A DNA stretch of 64,000 bases from CAYNRG01 sp047973125 (GTDB lineage Bacteria > Bacillota_I > Bacilli_A > Erysipelotrichales > Erysipelotrichaceae). Shown piece by piece: positions 28,073 through 37,092 of the stretch. Every line of letters starts with the position of its first letter. Position 1 is the stretch's first letter. The position numbers and the translations under genes were made by a program. Under the pieces are notes generated by a model. The model saw nothing but the letters and a program-made list of their open reading frames with translations. It was not told the DNA's origin and searched no databases. The stretch covers positions 119,111-183,110 of the forward strand of contig JBKEBK010000022.1 of the NCBI GenBank assembly GCA_047973125.1. The letters run 5' to 3'.

Positions 28073-28100
28073 AGGATAACTTAATGTTATTCTTTTTTTA
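28070..28100 (+). terminator. Terminator after the pyrophosphatase-like gene
   Basis: Stem AAGGATAAC / GTTATTCTT (one G-T pair) with a TTAAT loop and T-run. Confidence 0.75.
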
Positions 28101-28142
28101 TTATTATGTTATAATAACTTAGAAAGAAAGAGGATTTATATC

Positions 28143-28601
28143 ATGAGAAAATTTTTAAAATTAATACTAAGTTTATTTATAGTATCAACACTTTTTGCTT
28201 GTAGCAAAAAGGAAGAGAAAGTAGTTATTGATTTAGATGCTACAATGGAAAGTGTAATTGCACAGGGAGAAACATTAGGAATTCCAGCAACAGCACCACT
28301 TACAAAAGAAGAGTTTTGCACCTTATTTGGAGTGAATCAGGATGATGTAGTTGCCGCTAATGTTACACGTGCAATGATGTCAGCTCATCTAAATGATATT
28401 ATTATGGTTGAGGTTAGTGATGGTAAAATAAGTGATGTTAAAGATGCAATCAATAACTTTTACGATAATGCTGTACTTTATCCATTTATGATGGAGTTTG
28501 TTGAGAATAAACAAGTATTTGAGTCTGGTAATTATCTAATTGTGGTAGTTGCTGAAAAGTCAGTTGAAATAATGGATTTTATTAAAGAAGAAATTAAGTA
28601 A
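28143..28601 (+). CDS. Secreted lipoprotein, DUF4358-like
   Basis: A 152-aa lipoprotein: signal helix LKLILSLFIVSTLFA with the lipobox LFAC (lipidated C20). The mature part has an acidic DUF4358-like pattern (MESVIAQGETL, EEFCTLFGVNQDDVV, YLIVVVAEK). DUF4358 lipoproteins often sit beside MBOAT/DHHW O-acetylation genes, as here. The next gene's ATG overlaps its TAA by one base. Function unknown. Confidence 0.75.
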   Translation: MRKFLKLILSLFIVSTLFACSKKEEKVVIDLDATMESVIAQGETLGIPATAPLTKEEFCTLFGVNQDDVVAANVTRAMMSAHLNDIIMVEVSDGKISDVKDAINNFYDNAVLYPFMMEFVENKQVFESGNYLIVVVAEKSVEIMDFIKEEIK

Positions 28602-29992
28602 TGGTTTTTAGTAGTCTATCATTTCTATTTGGATATCTTCCAATTACATTATTGATAATGAAATGTACACCAAGAAATTATCGTAATATTTTACTGTTTA
28701 TTGTCAGTTTAGTATTTTATGGATATTCTGAGCCGGTATATATTATCTTAATGTTGGTATCCACAATAGTTGATTATGTAAATGGCTATATGGTTTATAA
28801 ATACAGAGATCAAAGCAAAAAGGCTTTTAAGTTTGTTTTGATTTCTGTAATTTTTAATATAGGGTTACTTTCATTTTTTAAATATTATGACTTTATTGTT
28901 TTAAACCTATCAAATATTGGGCTTTCATTTTTAAAGCCTCTTAATTTGGCTTTACCACTTGGGATTTCATTCTATACATTTCAAACGATGTCATATCCAA
29001 TTGATGTTTATAGAAATGAGGCAAGTGTTCAAAAAAATATTTTTTCTTTTGGAGCATACGTTAGTATGTTTCCACAATTGATTGCGGGTCCTATTGTTAG
29101 ATATAAAGATATTGCTGATCAATTAGATAATCGTAAAGAAACAATGTCACAATTTTTTGATGGCATTAATAAGTTTCTAATTGGACTTTGTAAAAAAGTT
29201 CTTTTAGCAAACTCAATAGGAGCAGTGTGGGATAGTATTTTAAAGCTATCAAATAATCAAATGTCAGTCAGTGTTGCATGGCTTGGTATTATAGCATTTG
29301 GCTTTCAAATATACTTTGACTTTAGTGGTTATAGTGATATGGCAATCGGGCTTGGTAAAATGCTAGGCTTTGATTTACCAGAAAATTTTAATTACCCATA
29401 CATCTCTAGATCAATAAGTGAATTTTGGAGAAGATGGCATATCACTTTAGGTCAGTGGTTTAAAAACTATGTCTATATTCCACTAGGAGGAAGCAGGAGC
29501 GGCTTCATTGGTTTTAATCTTTTTGCTGTGTGGTTTTTAACGGGTTTATGGCATGGTGCTAGTTGGAATTTTATTCTCTGGGGTTTATATTTTTGGGTCT
29601 TTATCTTCATAGAGAAAAAAGGATTACTAAAAGTATTAGAAAATAGTCCAAAATTTATTGGACATATATATACATTACTAATTGTATTTATTTCATGGAC
29701 ACTATTCTATTTTGAATCTTTAAATGCTGGTCTTAATTACCTAGGTATTATGTTTAATTTAAAAAATCTTCCAATATTTAATGAATATACTATATTTTAC
29801 TTAAGAAATAATATTGTATTATGGGTATTACTTGCTTTAGCAAGTATCCCACAATCAAAGATCTTTATTAAAAAATATTTTTTAGATAAATATAATTATC
29901 TATATCCAATATTAATTTTACTGGCATTATTTGTTTGTACAGCTTATCTTGTAGATAGTAGTTATAATCCGTTTTTATATTTTAGGTTTTAA
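28601..29992 (+). CDS. MBOAT-family O-acyltransferase (AlgI/DltB-like)
   Basis: A 463-aa polytopic membrane acyltransferase that passes acyl groups across the membrane to a secreted acceptor. Family marks: PLGISFYTFQTMSYPIDVYR, YFDFSGYSDMAIG, SEFWRRWHITLGQWFKNYVYIPLGG and the catalytic His318 in GLWHGASWNF. The downstream DHHW protein is the expected extracellular partner, as AlgJ/X is to AlgI. The acceptor is probably a surface polysaccharide or teichoic acid; no polymer genes are adjacent. Confidence 0.93.
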   Translation: MVFSSLSFLFGYLPITLLIMKCTPRNYRNILLFIVSLVFYGYSEPVYIILMLVSTIVDYVNGYMVYKYRDQSKKAFKFVLISVIFNIGLLSFFKYYDFIVLNLSNIGLSFLKPLNLALPLGISFYTFQTMSYPIDVYRNEASVQKNIFSFGAYVSMFPQLIAGPIVRYKDIADQLDNRKETMSQFFDGINKFLIGLCKKVLLANSIGAVWDSILKLSNNQMSVSVAWLGIIAFGFQIYFDFSGYSDMAIGLGKMLGFDLPENFNYPYISRSISEFWRRWHITLGQWFKNYVYIPLGGSRSGFIGFNLFAVWFLTGLWHGASWNFILWGLYFWVFIFIEKKGLLKVLENSPKFIGHIYTLLIVFISWTLFYFESLNAGLNYLGIMFNLKNLPIFNEYTIFYLRNNIVLWVLLALASIPQSKIFIKKYFLDKYNYLYPILILLALFVCTAYLVDSSYNPFLYFRF

Positions 29993-30006
29993 TGAGGGGA
30001 AATAGT

Positions 30007-31104
30007 ATGAAAAAAATTGAAAAATTTAGTGTTTTATTATTTTGTTTATTTATATCATTTTTTATGGTGTTTCTTTTTATCAAAGATGAAAAAGAATTTT
30101 CTGATAATGAAAATAGATTTTTAGCTTTAAAACCTGAATTTAGTACTGAGGCATTATTTCAAGGAGAATATACTACTGAATTAGATGAGTTTATTACAGA
30201 TCAATTTCCACTTAGAGATTTTTGGGTTAAATTAAAGTCTACACTAGAATATGTAAGCTTTAAGTTAGAGAATAATGGAGTTTATTATGGTAAGGATAAT
30301 TTTTTAATACCGCAGTTTATTAATTTTGATGAGAATATAATGAAAAGTAATATTAAAAAAATGAAAGACTTACAAGAATTCTATCAAGATATTGATTTCT
30401 CTTATATGATAATACCAACAAAAAGTGAAATTGCAGATGATAAGTTAAAGTTTGGCTCTGTTGGTATTAATCAAAGTAAATTAATTGAAAATTTAGTAAA
30501 AGATATTGATGGTGTAGTAAATCTAGATGATTTAAATAGGGCAGATTATTATTATAAAACAGATCATCATTGGAATAAGGATGGATCATATATTGCCTAT
30601 AGTGCATTAATGAATAAACTAAATGAGAAGGTAGTTGAGTTTAACTATGATTTAAAGAAAGATGATTTTAAGGGTACAAGTTATTCTAGTGCTCAAGCAT
30701 ACTGGTATCAAAGTGATGAAATATATCAAATACTTCCAAAAAATAAAATAGATTCACTAGTGTTATATGATAAAGAAATTGTTAAGGATAGTATTTATGA
30801 AGATAGTTGGTTAGATAAAAAGGATAAGTATGCCTATTATCTTGATGGTAATCATGCCTTTGTGGAAATAGAGAGTGAGAATGTAATTAATGATAGGGGA
30901 ACATTATTAATAATCAAAGATTCTTTTGCACATCAATTAGTTCCATATTTAACATCGCATTATAGTAAAATAATTATGGTAGATTTAAGATATTACAATC
31001 AACCAGTATCAGAAGTTATTAGTAACAGTGAAATAGATAGAGTATTATATGTATATTCACTTGATACATTAAACGAAGAGAAAAACTTTGTGTTTTTAAA
31101 ATAA
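30007..31104 (+). CDS. DHHW-family (AlgJ/AlgX-like) acetyltransferase partner
   Basis: A 365-aa protein with an N-terminal TM anchor (about 7-27) and an extracellular SGNH-like domain carrying the signature DHHW (186-189, in YKTDHHWNKDG) and a late Ser/Asp block (IIKDSFAHQL). Together with the MBOAT it should acetylate an envelope polymer. Start choice: ATG 30007 follows AGGGGA; an in-frame ATG at 29992 overlaps the MBOAT stop and is the less likely start. Confidence 0.85.
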   Translation: MKKIEKFSVLLFCLFISFFMVFLFIKDEKEFSDNENRFLALKPEFSTEALFQGEYTTELDEFITDQFPLRDFWVKLKSTLEYVSFKLENNGVYYGKDNFLIPQFINFDENIMKSNIKKMKDLQEFYQDIDFSYMIIPTKSEIADDKLKFGSVGINQSKLIENLVKDIDGVVNLDDLNRADYYYKTDHHWNKDGSYIAYSALMNKLNEKVVEFNYDLKKDDFKGTSYSSAQAYWYQSDEIYQILPKNKIDSLVLYDKEIVKDSIYEDSWLDKKDKYAYYLDGNHAFVEIESENVINDRGTLLIIKDSFAHQLVPYLTSHYSKIIMVDLRYYNQPVSEVISNSEIDRVLYVYSLDTLNEEKNFVFLK

Positions 31105-31113
31105 GGAGAGCAT

Positions 31114-32427
31114 ATGAAAAATATTAAAATTATTAAAACTGGTATTAATGGTGAAGGAATAGGTTATGATAATAAAACTCCTGTTTTTATTGAAGGAGCA
31201 CTGGTTGATGAGATTGTTGATGTAGATCAAATTACTAAGTACCAAAGATATAAGAAGGGTGTTGTATGTAACATCAGGAAATCAAGTATTGATCGTAAAG
31301 AGCCAGAGTGTAAAATTCAGAAGAGATGTGGTGGTTGTAGCTTAATGATTAGTAAATATGATAATCAATTAGATATTAAAAAAAGCTTAGTTAAAGAGGC
31401 TTTAATTAAATATGCCAGAGTTAATCCAAGGCTTGTAGAAGATGTTGTTGCTAGTGATGAAGTACTGGAATATCGAAACCAGTGTAAACTTCCTGTTAAG
31501 TGGTTAAAGGGAACACTTTATAGTGGGATGTATAAGCCTCAAACAAATCATTTAGTTTATATGGATAAGTGTTTAATTCATGATAAAGAATTAGATAGAG
31601 TAAGAAAAGATATAATGGATATCTTAAATAAGTTTGAAATAAGAGATTATAATGAAAAGATTGAAAGAGGTCTTAGAAACTTTGTTTTAAGAGGTTTTGA
31701 AGATGAATTTCAATGCACTTTAGTTACTGGTAAAATGAGATTTGATCAAAAAATGATTGATGAAATTTTAAATGTAAAAGGTCTAGTATCATTGTTTCAG
31801 AATATTAACTTTAACTCAAAGAGTTATGAAGTATTCTCAAATGAATTTATTCATTTAGGTGGTAAAAAGAAGTTAGCCCTAAATTTTAAAGATAAAAGAA
31901 TTAATCTATCACCTGCTTCATTTTTTCAGCTTAATAAAAATCAAGCAGAGAAGTTATATGATAAAGTAATTGATTTATTAAAGCCAAGTAATTTTATTGT
32001 AGAAGCTTATAGTGGAGTAGGTATAATTTCACTTTTATCATCTTTTAAAGCAAAGAAAGTATTAGGAATTGAGAGTAATTCAGCAGCAGTAAAAAATGCA
32101 AAAGAGAATGCTAAAATTAATCACATAGATAATGTTGATTTTATTTGTGGTGATGCAGCTACGGTATTAAATGATCGCATTAAAGAAAAGATTGATACCT
32201 TAATTGTAGATCCACCAAGATCAGGACTAGATGATAATATTATAGATACACTACTAAGAATAAAACCAAGAAGTATCATTTATATATCATGTAATCCAGC
32301 AACCTTAGGAAAGAATATCAATGAATTAAGTTATGAATACAATGTTGATAGTGTAACTCCATTTGATATGTTTCCACAAACTCCACATGTTGAGAGTGTG
32401 GTATTGATGTCAAGGGTTGGGAAGTAA
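31114..32427 (+). CDS. rlmD: rRNA uracil-C5 methyltransferase (RlmD/RlmCD, TrmA family)
   Basis: A 437-aa SAM-dependent RNA m5U methyltransferase. It has an N-terminal TRAM-like domain, a 4Fe-4S site (C66, C72, C75 in CKIQKRCGGC plus the Cys in YMDKCLIHD), AYSGVGIISLL (SAM motif I), DPPRSGLDD and the catalytic-Cys motif YISCNPATL. In Gram-positives such enzymes modify 23S U747/U1939. It is the last ordinary gene before the restriction island, and no clear terminator follows it. Confidence 0.9.
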   Translation: MKNIKIIKTGINGEGIGYDNKTPVFIEGALVDEIVDVDQITKYQRYKKGVVCNIRKSSIDRKEPECKIQKRCGGCSLMISKYDNQLDIKKSLVKEALIKYARVNPRLVEDVVASDEVLEYRNQCKLPVKWLKGTLYSGMYKPQTNHLVYMDKCLIHDKELDRVRKDIMDILNKFEIRDYNEKIERGLRNFVLRGFEDEFQCTLVTGKMRFDQKMIDEILNVKGLVSLFQNINFNSKSYEVFSNEFIHLGGKKKLALNFKDKRINLSPASFFQLNKNQAEKLYDKVIDLLKPSNFIVEAYSGVGIISLLSSFKAKKVLGIESNSAAVKNAKENAKINHIDNVDFICGDAATVLNDRIKEKIDTLIVDPPRSGLDDNIIDTLLRIKPRSIIYISCNPATLGKNINELSYEYNVDSVTPFDMFPQTPHVESVVLMSRVGK

Positions 32428-32762
32428 GAGTGTGAGAATAGTTTTAAATAAAGGGATTTCTTGATTTTGAGTTATTGAAAAAGAAACTAGTTTTTATTCA
32501 TAACCAAATGTAACCACTGCAAAAATGCTGTACGGTTGAGTTGCAGGGATAAAAAAGGTAGGTTGTGGAGATAGGGTTGATTCAATACTGAAGAGGTAAT
32601 TTAATCAAGGTTGTGTACTATATAATTTGATATATCCTTTAAAATGATTAATATATTGTACTATCAAAAAGAAAGGTGGTATCGTATATGATGTAGATGT
32701 AATAGTTCAATTGATATTTAAGAAAAAATAAGTATGTTATGACAATAGATTGGAGGACTGTT
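32428..32762. other. Left edge of the accessory island, no intact gene
   Basis: No complete gene. A plus-strand stretch at about 32503-32574 reads TKCNHCKNAVRLSCRDKKGR and ends in TAG; the CxxC looks like part of a zinc ribbon and may be a gene remnant. The expected rlmD terminator is missing. A TATAAT-like box at about 32632 could serve the methyltransferase. No direct repeat matching the right edge was found by eye. Confidence 0.4.
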
Positions 32763-33914
32763 TTGGAAAGAAATGATGCAATAAAGAGCCAAAGAGAGAA
32801 ACTAGAAATTACTCGCAAGGAGTTTTCTGATGCTCTTGGCTTTTCTAAAGTAGAAGAAAAGAAACTAAAACTGTGGGAAGAAGGAAAAGAAAAAATCCCA
32901 GATGAGATTTATAAAAGAATTATGAAATTTCCAACAGAACCTAAGTATGCGAATCCGGATATCCAAAGGTTTACGCAAATCGATTTATTCGCAGGAATAG
33001 GTGGAATTAGACAAGGTTTTCAAAGATGTGGAGGAAAAACAGTCTTTTCTTCAGAGTGGGATAAATTTGCAAAAAAAACATATAAGGTGAATTACGGTGA
33101 GGTTCCATCAGGAGATATTACCCAAATTGACCCTTCAGATATTCCAAACCACGATATTCTTTTGGGGGGGTTTCCATGTCAACCTTTTTCACGAGCAGGT
33201 TTGAAAAAAGGTTTTGAAGATAATAGAGGCACTTTATTTTTTAATGTTGTTGCTATTTTGAATGAAAAACGACCAAAAGCATTCATGCTTGAAAATGTAA
33301 AGCAGCTAAAAGGACATGATAAAGGGAACACATTCAAGGTAATGATGAACACATTAGATGAACTCAATTATTATGTTCCAGATCCTGAAATTCTTAATGC
33401 GTATTATTTTGGGACTCCTCAGAATAGAGAGCGTATTATTATTGTGGGTTTTAATAAAGACTGTCTTCCAAAGGATTTTGAACCATTTAAATATCCTAAG
33501 GGAAAGATATCTGAAGAAGTGTGTGTAGGAAATATATTAGAAAATAATGTATTGGAGAAATTCACTATTTCCGATAAGCTATATCAAGGTCATTTGGAGA
33601 GAAAAAAGGAACATAAAAAAAAGGGTAATGGATTTGGTTTCTGTCTTTTTGATAAGAGTAGCAAATATACAAGAACGATAAGTGCAAGATATTACAAAGA
33701 TGGAAGTGAAGCATTAATAGATCAAGGAGATAAAAATCCTCGTATGCTTACTCCTAGAGAATGCGCAAGATTGCAAGGATTCCCAGAAGACTTTATAATT
33801 CCGGTTTCTAATGCACAAGCATATAGACAATTTGGTAATTCTGTATGTATCAATGTGATAGAAGCCGTTGCAAAAGAAATGATTAACTATCTCGAAAAGT
33901 ATAATATTATATAA
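32763..33914 (+). CDS. DNA cytosine-5 methyltransferase with N-terminal HTH
   Basis: Type II modification enzyme that methylates cytosine C5. All C5 motifs are in order: I (DLFAGIGG), IV (GGFPCQPFSRAG, catalytic Cys139), VI (FMLENVK), VIII (TPQNRERI), IX target region about 235-330, and X (FGNSV). The first 60 residues look like an XRE-type helix-turn-helix, as in M.SsoII/Dcm-like enzymes that also repress their own gene. Start choice: TTG 32763 lies 6 nt after TGGAGG; the ATG at 32739 has no ribosome site. Convergent with the second methyltransferase. Confidence 0.9.
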   Translation: MERNDAIKSQREKLEITRKEFSDALGFSKVEEKKLKLWEEGKEKIPDEIYKRIMKFPTEPKYANPDIQRFTQIDLFAGIGGIRQGFQRCGGKTVFSSEWDKFAKKTYKVNYGEVPSGDITQIDPSDIPNHDILLGGFPCQPFSRAGLKKGFEDNRGTLFFNVVAILNEKRPKAFMLENVKQLKGHDKGNTFKVMMNTLDELNYYVPDPEILNAYYFGTPQNRERIIIVGFNKDCLPKDFEPFKYPKGKISEEVCVGNILENNVLEKFTISDKLYQGHLERKKEHKKKGNGFGFCLFDKSSKYTRTISARYYKDGSEALIDQGDKNPRMLTPRECARLQGFPEDFIIPVSNAQAYRQFGNSVCINVIEAVAKEMINYLEKYNII

Positions 33915-34707
33915 AAATATAGGACTGAAGAAGTGTATTTCTAGCCCATAAACTTTTTTTAATGAAAATAGAAGAGGTAATTATTTGGAATCAAAAAGGG
34001 CTTGTTATAATTTGTTTTCTTCAGTCACGAGATAACTGCTAAATTTGTCGTTTAAAATCCAACAGATATCTTTTTTTCGATATACTTTTTTTGGGATATT
34101 GTTTTCGAAGAACAAACGAAAGACATGCTATCTTGAATGTTTCTGTCTATAGAAAATACTTCCTCAAAAGTTAATTTGTTTTGTACAAGAACTATTTTAC
34201 TATTTATTTTTGATAATCCTACACAAGATCATTGAAATTTGCAATCTCAACAAGCAATAGGGTTTTAGTAAGTGCTAATGTGCCCAGTCGCTGGAAAAGA
34301 AACCTCTTCTCCAAAACTCATAAAGTTAAATAACATTGCATTAAGCGTTGTTGTGACAACTGTTTACTACCGTAGATAAATCTAATTTATAATTTATTTC
34401 AATACGTCATTACGTCAGAAATTTTATTATGAAGAAAGAGCTGGGATATAAATATCTTTCCATGTGTCATAGTTACATAGAAACGTGAAGGTTGCATAGC
34501 AAAAGCAACCATGTAAATTATTGTTCACAGAAACAGGGTAAGTGATTATACATTTTTCGCCACATTTTAAGTGGATATACATTATAGGAAACTGAAGTAA
34601 ATCAGGATAATATAATTTAACTTTGTAAAACCACTGTACTAGTACATGTATTATTGTAATTTCATTCATACAATGTAATCGGTACAATGTGAGGGCTTTA
34701 TTTAATT
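33915..34707. other. 793-bp gene-poor stretch inside the restriction island
   Basis: Lies between two convergent methyltransferase genes. No convincing gene. On the minus strand an open stretch without a start codon (34228-34052) encodes about 58 residues (ending SQKKYIEKKISVGF) and may be the tail of a lost gene. An 86-codon minus-strand frame (34687-34427) starts with TTG but has no ribosome site and matches nothing I know. Probably decayed DNA. Confidence 0.45.
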
Positions 34708-35520
34708 TTATTCGTATCTTTCAGTAATTAAGCTATCCCAATATATATTATTGGCACGCCATTGTGAATAAGGACGTTTATTACCTTGATACATTCCACT
34801 ATCAAAGAAAACAATACCTTGAGCAACAAGGTTTAACCATTGGTCGAAATTGAATGGTTCACCAAAACAAACTTCCTTATATCTACCATGCGAATTTGTT
34901 TTACATGTAAACCATCCTTTATCTCCAAATTTATTTTCAAGTTTTGAGCAAAGACACTTATCGGTTTTTATGCCGTTTCGGTCTGAAACTCCGTACCAAC
35001 GAGCAATTTCTAGATTATCTTTTTGTAAAGCTACAGGGACAATTGTGGCTTTATTTATCCTTTTGTCTAAGCTAAAAGAGTAATATGCTACAATGTCCTT
35101 GTTAGATTCTATGGCTAAAATTTGACCAAAATCATTATAAGAACCAATCTTAGGGCACGGTTTTCCAGACCAAGAGCAGCGATTGTGTTTTTTTGGATTT
35201 GGACTTCCAAATACACCGCAAAAAGAGTCTTGTTTTTCGGAAGTTGTAGTTCCTTTGAATAATCCTTCATATTGACCTGTTTTAAATATATATTCATTTG
35301 CAGACCAATCGCCAAAAGTTGTCTTACTTGTGGTTTCGTTTTTGAGTTCATAACCGAAGAAGTCAGCATGGTTATCAGCATCGGGTGTTTTACCAAACTG
35401 TTCTTCTAACCAATTTCCTTTGCGACCATCATGCCTAACATTTCTGCCAGATACATCAGGTTTTTTTCCTTTCACATTCTCTCTGAAAAGTTTAATTAAT
35501 AAAGTCTTGTTTTCTTCCAT
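34708..35520 (-). CDS. Possible separately translated restriction endonuclease (internal start)
   Basis: In-frame ATG at 35520-35518 inside the fused gene, 8 nt after AAGGAGG (35535-35529), the best ribosome site in the island. It would give a 270-aa protein containing exactly the PD-(D/E)XK domain. The two readings are compatible: the fusion protein from 36606 and a free nuclease from here. Whether both are made cannot be told from sequence. Confidence 0.5.
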   Translation of the reverse strand: MEENKTLLIKLFRENVKGKKPDVSGRNVRHDGRKGNWLEEQFGKTPDADNHADFFGYELKNETTSKTTFGDWSANEYIFKTGQYEGLFKGTTTSEKQDSFCGVFGSPNPKKHNRCSWSGKPCPKIGSYNDFGQILAIESNKDIVAYYSFSLDKRINKATIVPVALQKDNLEIARWYGVSDRNGIKTDKCLCSKLENKFGDKGWFTCKTNSHGRYKEVCFGEPFNFDQWLNLVAQGIVFFDSGMYQGNKRPYSQWRANNIYWDSLITERYE

Positions 35521-36606
35521 TTTTAATTCCTCCTTAAATAAGTTCTTAAATATATTTTCAAGTACTGGTACAACAATGCTGTTGCCTGACTGTTTATATA
35601 AACTTGTATTGCTAACAAGTGTACTTGCTTTAGTGAAATCTTCGTCTGAAACTCCCATAAAGCGCCATGTTTCCTTTGGTGTTAATCTTCTGGCTGGGTA
35701 TAGACCTCGGTCATCTATTGGTCCAGAAACTACTTGACGTCTTTTTTTTGCCAAAAAGTCCTTTAAAAAAGTGCCCTTCCAATAGTTTGAGTCCAAACAA
35801 TATATGTAGTCTTTCTGAATTGGCTCTGTTGTGCATTGATCCTGACTCAGAAAGAAATTAGGGGCGACCTCTTTTTCTAGTAAGTCATTCATTTTAGTAT
35901 GCAAGGGTAAAATATCTGGAAAAGCAAATACTTTCTCAGAGTTTAGGATACTTATGCAAAAAACACGTTCCCTATTTTGAGGGATTCCGTAGTCGCGTGC
36001 ATTGAGGACATCCCAGTAGTTTGTATATCCTAGTGATTTCAGATAATCTAAGAACTTTTCAAAGTTCTTTTTATGATTTGAACCAACCAAATTTTTTACG
36101 TTTTCCATCATCATATATTTAGGACGCTTTGCCTCAATAATCTTGCAGCACTCCCATAACAAAGAGGATCTTGTCCCTGAATCTATGTCAAGACCATTTT
36201 GATAGCCTGCAACAGATATATCTTGGCAAGGGAAGGAGTATGTAAAAAAATCAAAATCAGGCAAGGTGTCGGGATTAATTATCCTAATATCGCCATAGTT
36301 TTTATTTAGAATGTTTGCAAGATACATATCTTTTAGCTTTTGACCTTTTAAATAATCTACCCTATTTTTAAAAGTCTTATAATCTAGAGGAGCGTTTATA
36401 CTGCGTAGATATGAACGCATTGCTTCATCTGAAACGTTAATTTCTTTAGTTCGTTCTTCTAAAAGATTTTCGTGTATAGCAGAATATGATAATAAAACAT
36501 CGCCTTCGATTTCAGAGATTCCTATAACCTCGTGCGGAATATTACGTCTTTTTAATGCAATTCGTTGACTTCCATAACCTGCAAATGCTTCAAAAACTTT
36601 TATCAT
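34708..36606 (-). CDS. Fused DNA cytosine-5 methyltransferase / PD-(D/E)XK restriction endonuclease
   Basis: A 632-aa chain combining modification and cutting. Residues 1-355 are a C5 methyltransferase: AFAGYGSQRIAL (motif I), SFPCQDISVAG (catalytic C127), MMMENVKNL, IPQNRERVF, QSGNSIVVPV (X). Residues 363-632 form a nuclease-like domain with E401, D415 and E420-x-K422 in NHADFFGYELKNE, the PD-(D/E)XK pattern; it resembles CCNGG-type enzymes such as LlaMI/ScrFI only tentatively. Met363 is preceded by a perfect AAGGAGG ribosome site, so the nuclease may also be made alone. Begins 2 nt after the ASCH gene. Confidence 0.85.
   Translation of the reverse strand: MIKVFEAFAGYGSQRIALKRRNIPHEVIGISEIEGDVLLSYSAIHENLLEERTKEINVSDEAMRSYLRSINAPLDYKTFKNRVDYLKGQKLKDMYLANILNKNYGDIRIINPDTLPDFDFFTYSFPCQDISVAGYQNGLDIDSGTRSSLLWECCKIIEAKRPKYMMMENVKNLVGSNHKKNFEKFLDYLKSLGYTNYWDVLNARDYGIPQNRERVFCISILNSEKVFAFPDILPLHTKMNDLLEKEVAPNFFLSQDQCTTEPIQKDYIYCLDSNYWKGTFLKDFLAKKRRQVVSGPIDDRGLYPARRLTPKETWRFMGVSDEDFTKASTLVSNTSLYKQSGNSIVVPVLENIFKNLFKEELKMEENKTLLIKLFRENVKGKKPDVSGRNVRHDGRKGNWLEEQFGKTPDADNHADFFGYELKNETTSKTTFGDWSANEYIFKTGQYEGLFKGTTTSEKQDSFCGVFGSPNPKKHNRCSWSGKPCPKIGSYNDFGQILAIESNKDIVAYYSFSLDKRINKATIVPVALQKDNLEIARWYGVSDRNGIKTDKCLCSKLENKFGDKGWFTCKTNSHGRYKEVCFGEPFNFDQWLNLVAQGIVFFDSGMYQGNKRPYSQWRANNIYWDSLITERYE
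35529..35535 (-). promoter_or_regulatory. Internal AAGGAGG ribosome-binding site
   Basis: Perfect Shine-Dalgarno sequence encoded by the Lys-Glu-Glu codons at the methyltransferase-nuclease junction, 8 nt before an in-frame ATG. It decides the possible free-nuclease start. Confidence 0.7.
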
Positions 36607-36608
36607 TC

Positions 36609-37076
36609 TTAATACCTCTTACATATGTGTTCTGGGAAAATATTTGCGCTATCATTTTGAATGCGATCACCTATAAACACCGTGTTAGCATCAATATAAT
36701 CTTTTAATATTTTGTTGTTTTCAATTAGCAAATATGATTGCGGTGCTACAAAATTAGGTACATTTTTTCTGAGGTCATTCAAAGTTATAGGTGAGATTTC
36801 TTGAATTCCAGCAATTTCTGCGCCATAACAGTATGAAGTGTCGAACTCTGCGATTCTGTTAGTAACTTCAATGTTTTCTTTATATTCTTCTTTCCAATCT
36901 GATATTGAGTGTATATTGCCGAAGTAAATAATTCCGCAAATTGCTTTTATTGGTTTACTAATATACATATATGCAACTGTACAATTAGACGGGAAGCGCC
37001 TTCTGTATTCTATTATTTTTTTTTGGCTTTTTATCTTTTGGAAGATACTTGGCCAAAAACTCATGAGTGGTACCAA
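36609..37076 (-). CDS. ASCH (PUA-like) domain protein of the restriction island
   Basis: A 155-aa protein whose start (MSFWPSIFQKIKSQKKIIEYRRRFP) fits the ASCH/PUA-like pattern, in which a basic strand and EYRRR bind nucleic acid; KPIKAICGIIYFG is the usual next strand. A TTG start at 37076 lies 10 nt after AGGAGG (37092-37087); the ATG at 37064 is 22 nt away. The stop is 2 nt before the fused methyltransferase-nuclease, so they form one operon. A role in binding modified DNA or RNA is inference. Confidence 0.65.
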   Translation of the reverse strand: MVPLMSFWPSIFQKIKSQKKIIEYRRRFPSNCTVAYMYISKPIKAICGIIYFGNIHSISDWKEEYKENIEVTNRIAEFDTSYCYGAEIAGIQEISPITLNDLRKNVPNFVAPQSYLLIENNKILKDYIDANTVFIGDRIQNDSANIFPEHICKRY

Positions 37077-37092
37077 ATTATATCAGCCTCCT

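Noticed and set aside
34427..34687. 86-codon minus-strand frame
   Set aside because: TTG start without ribosome site, unlikely composition, in a gene-poor stretch; mentioned only within that region.
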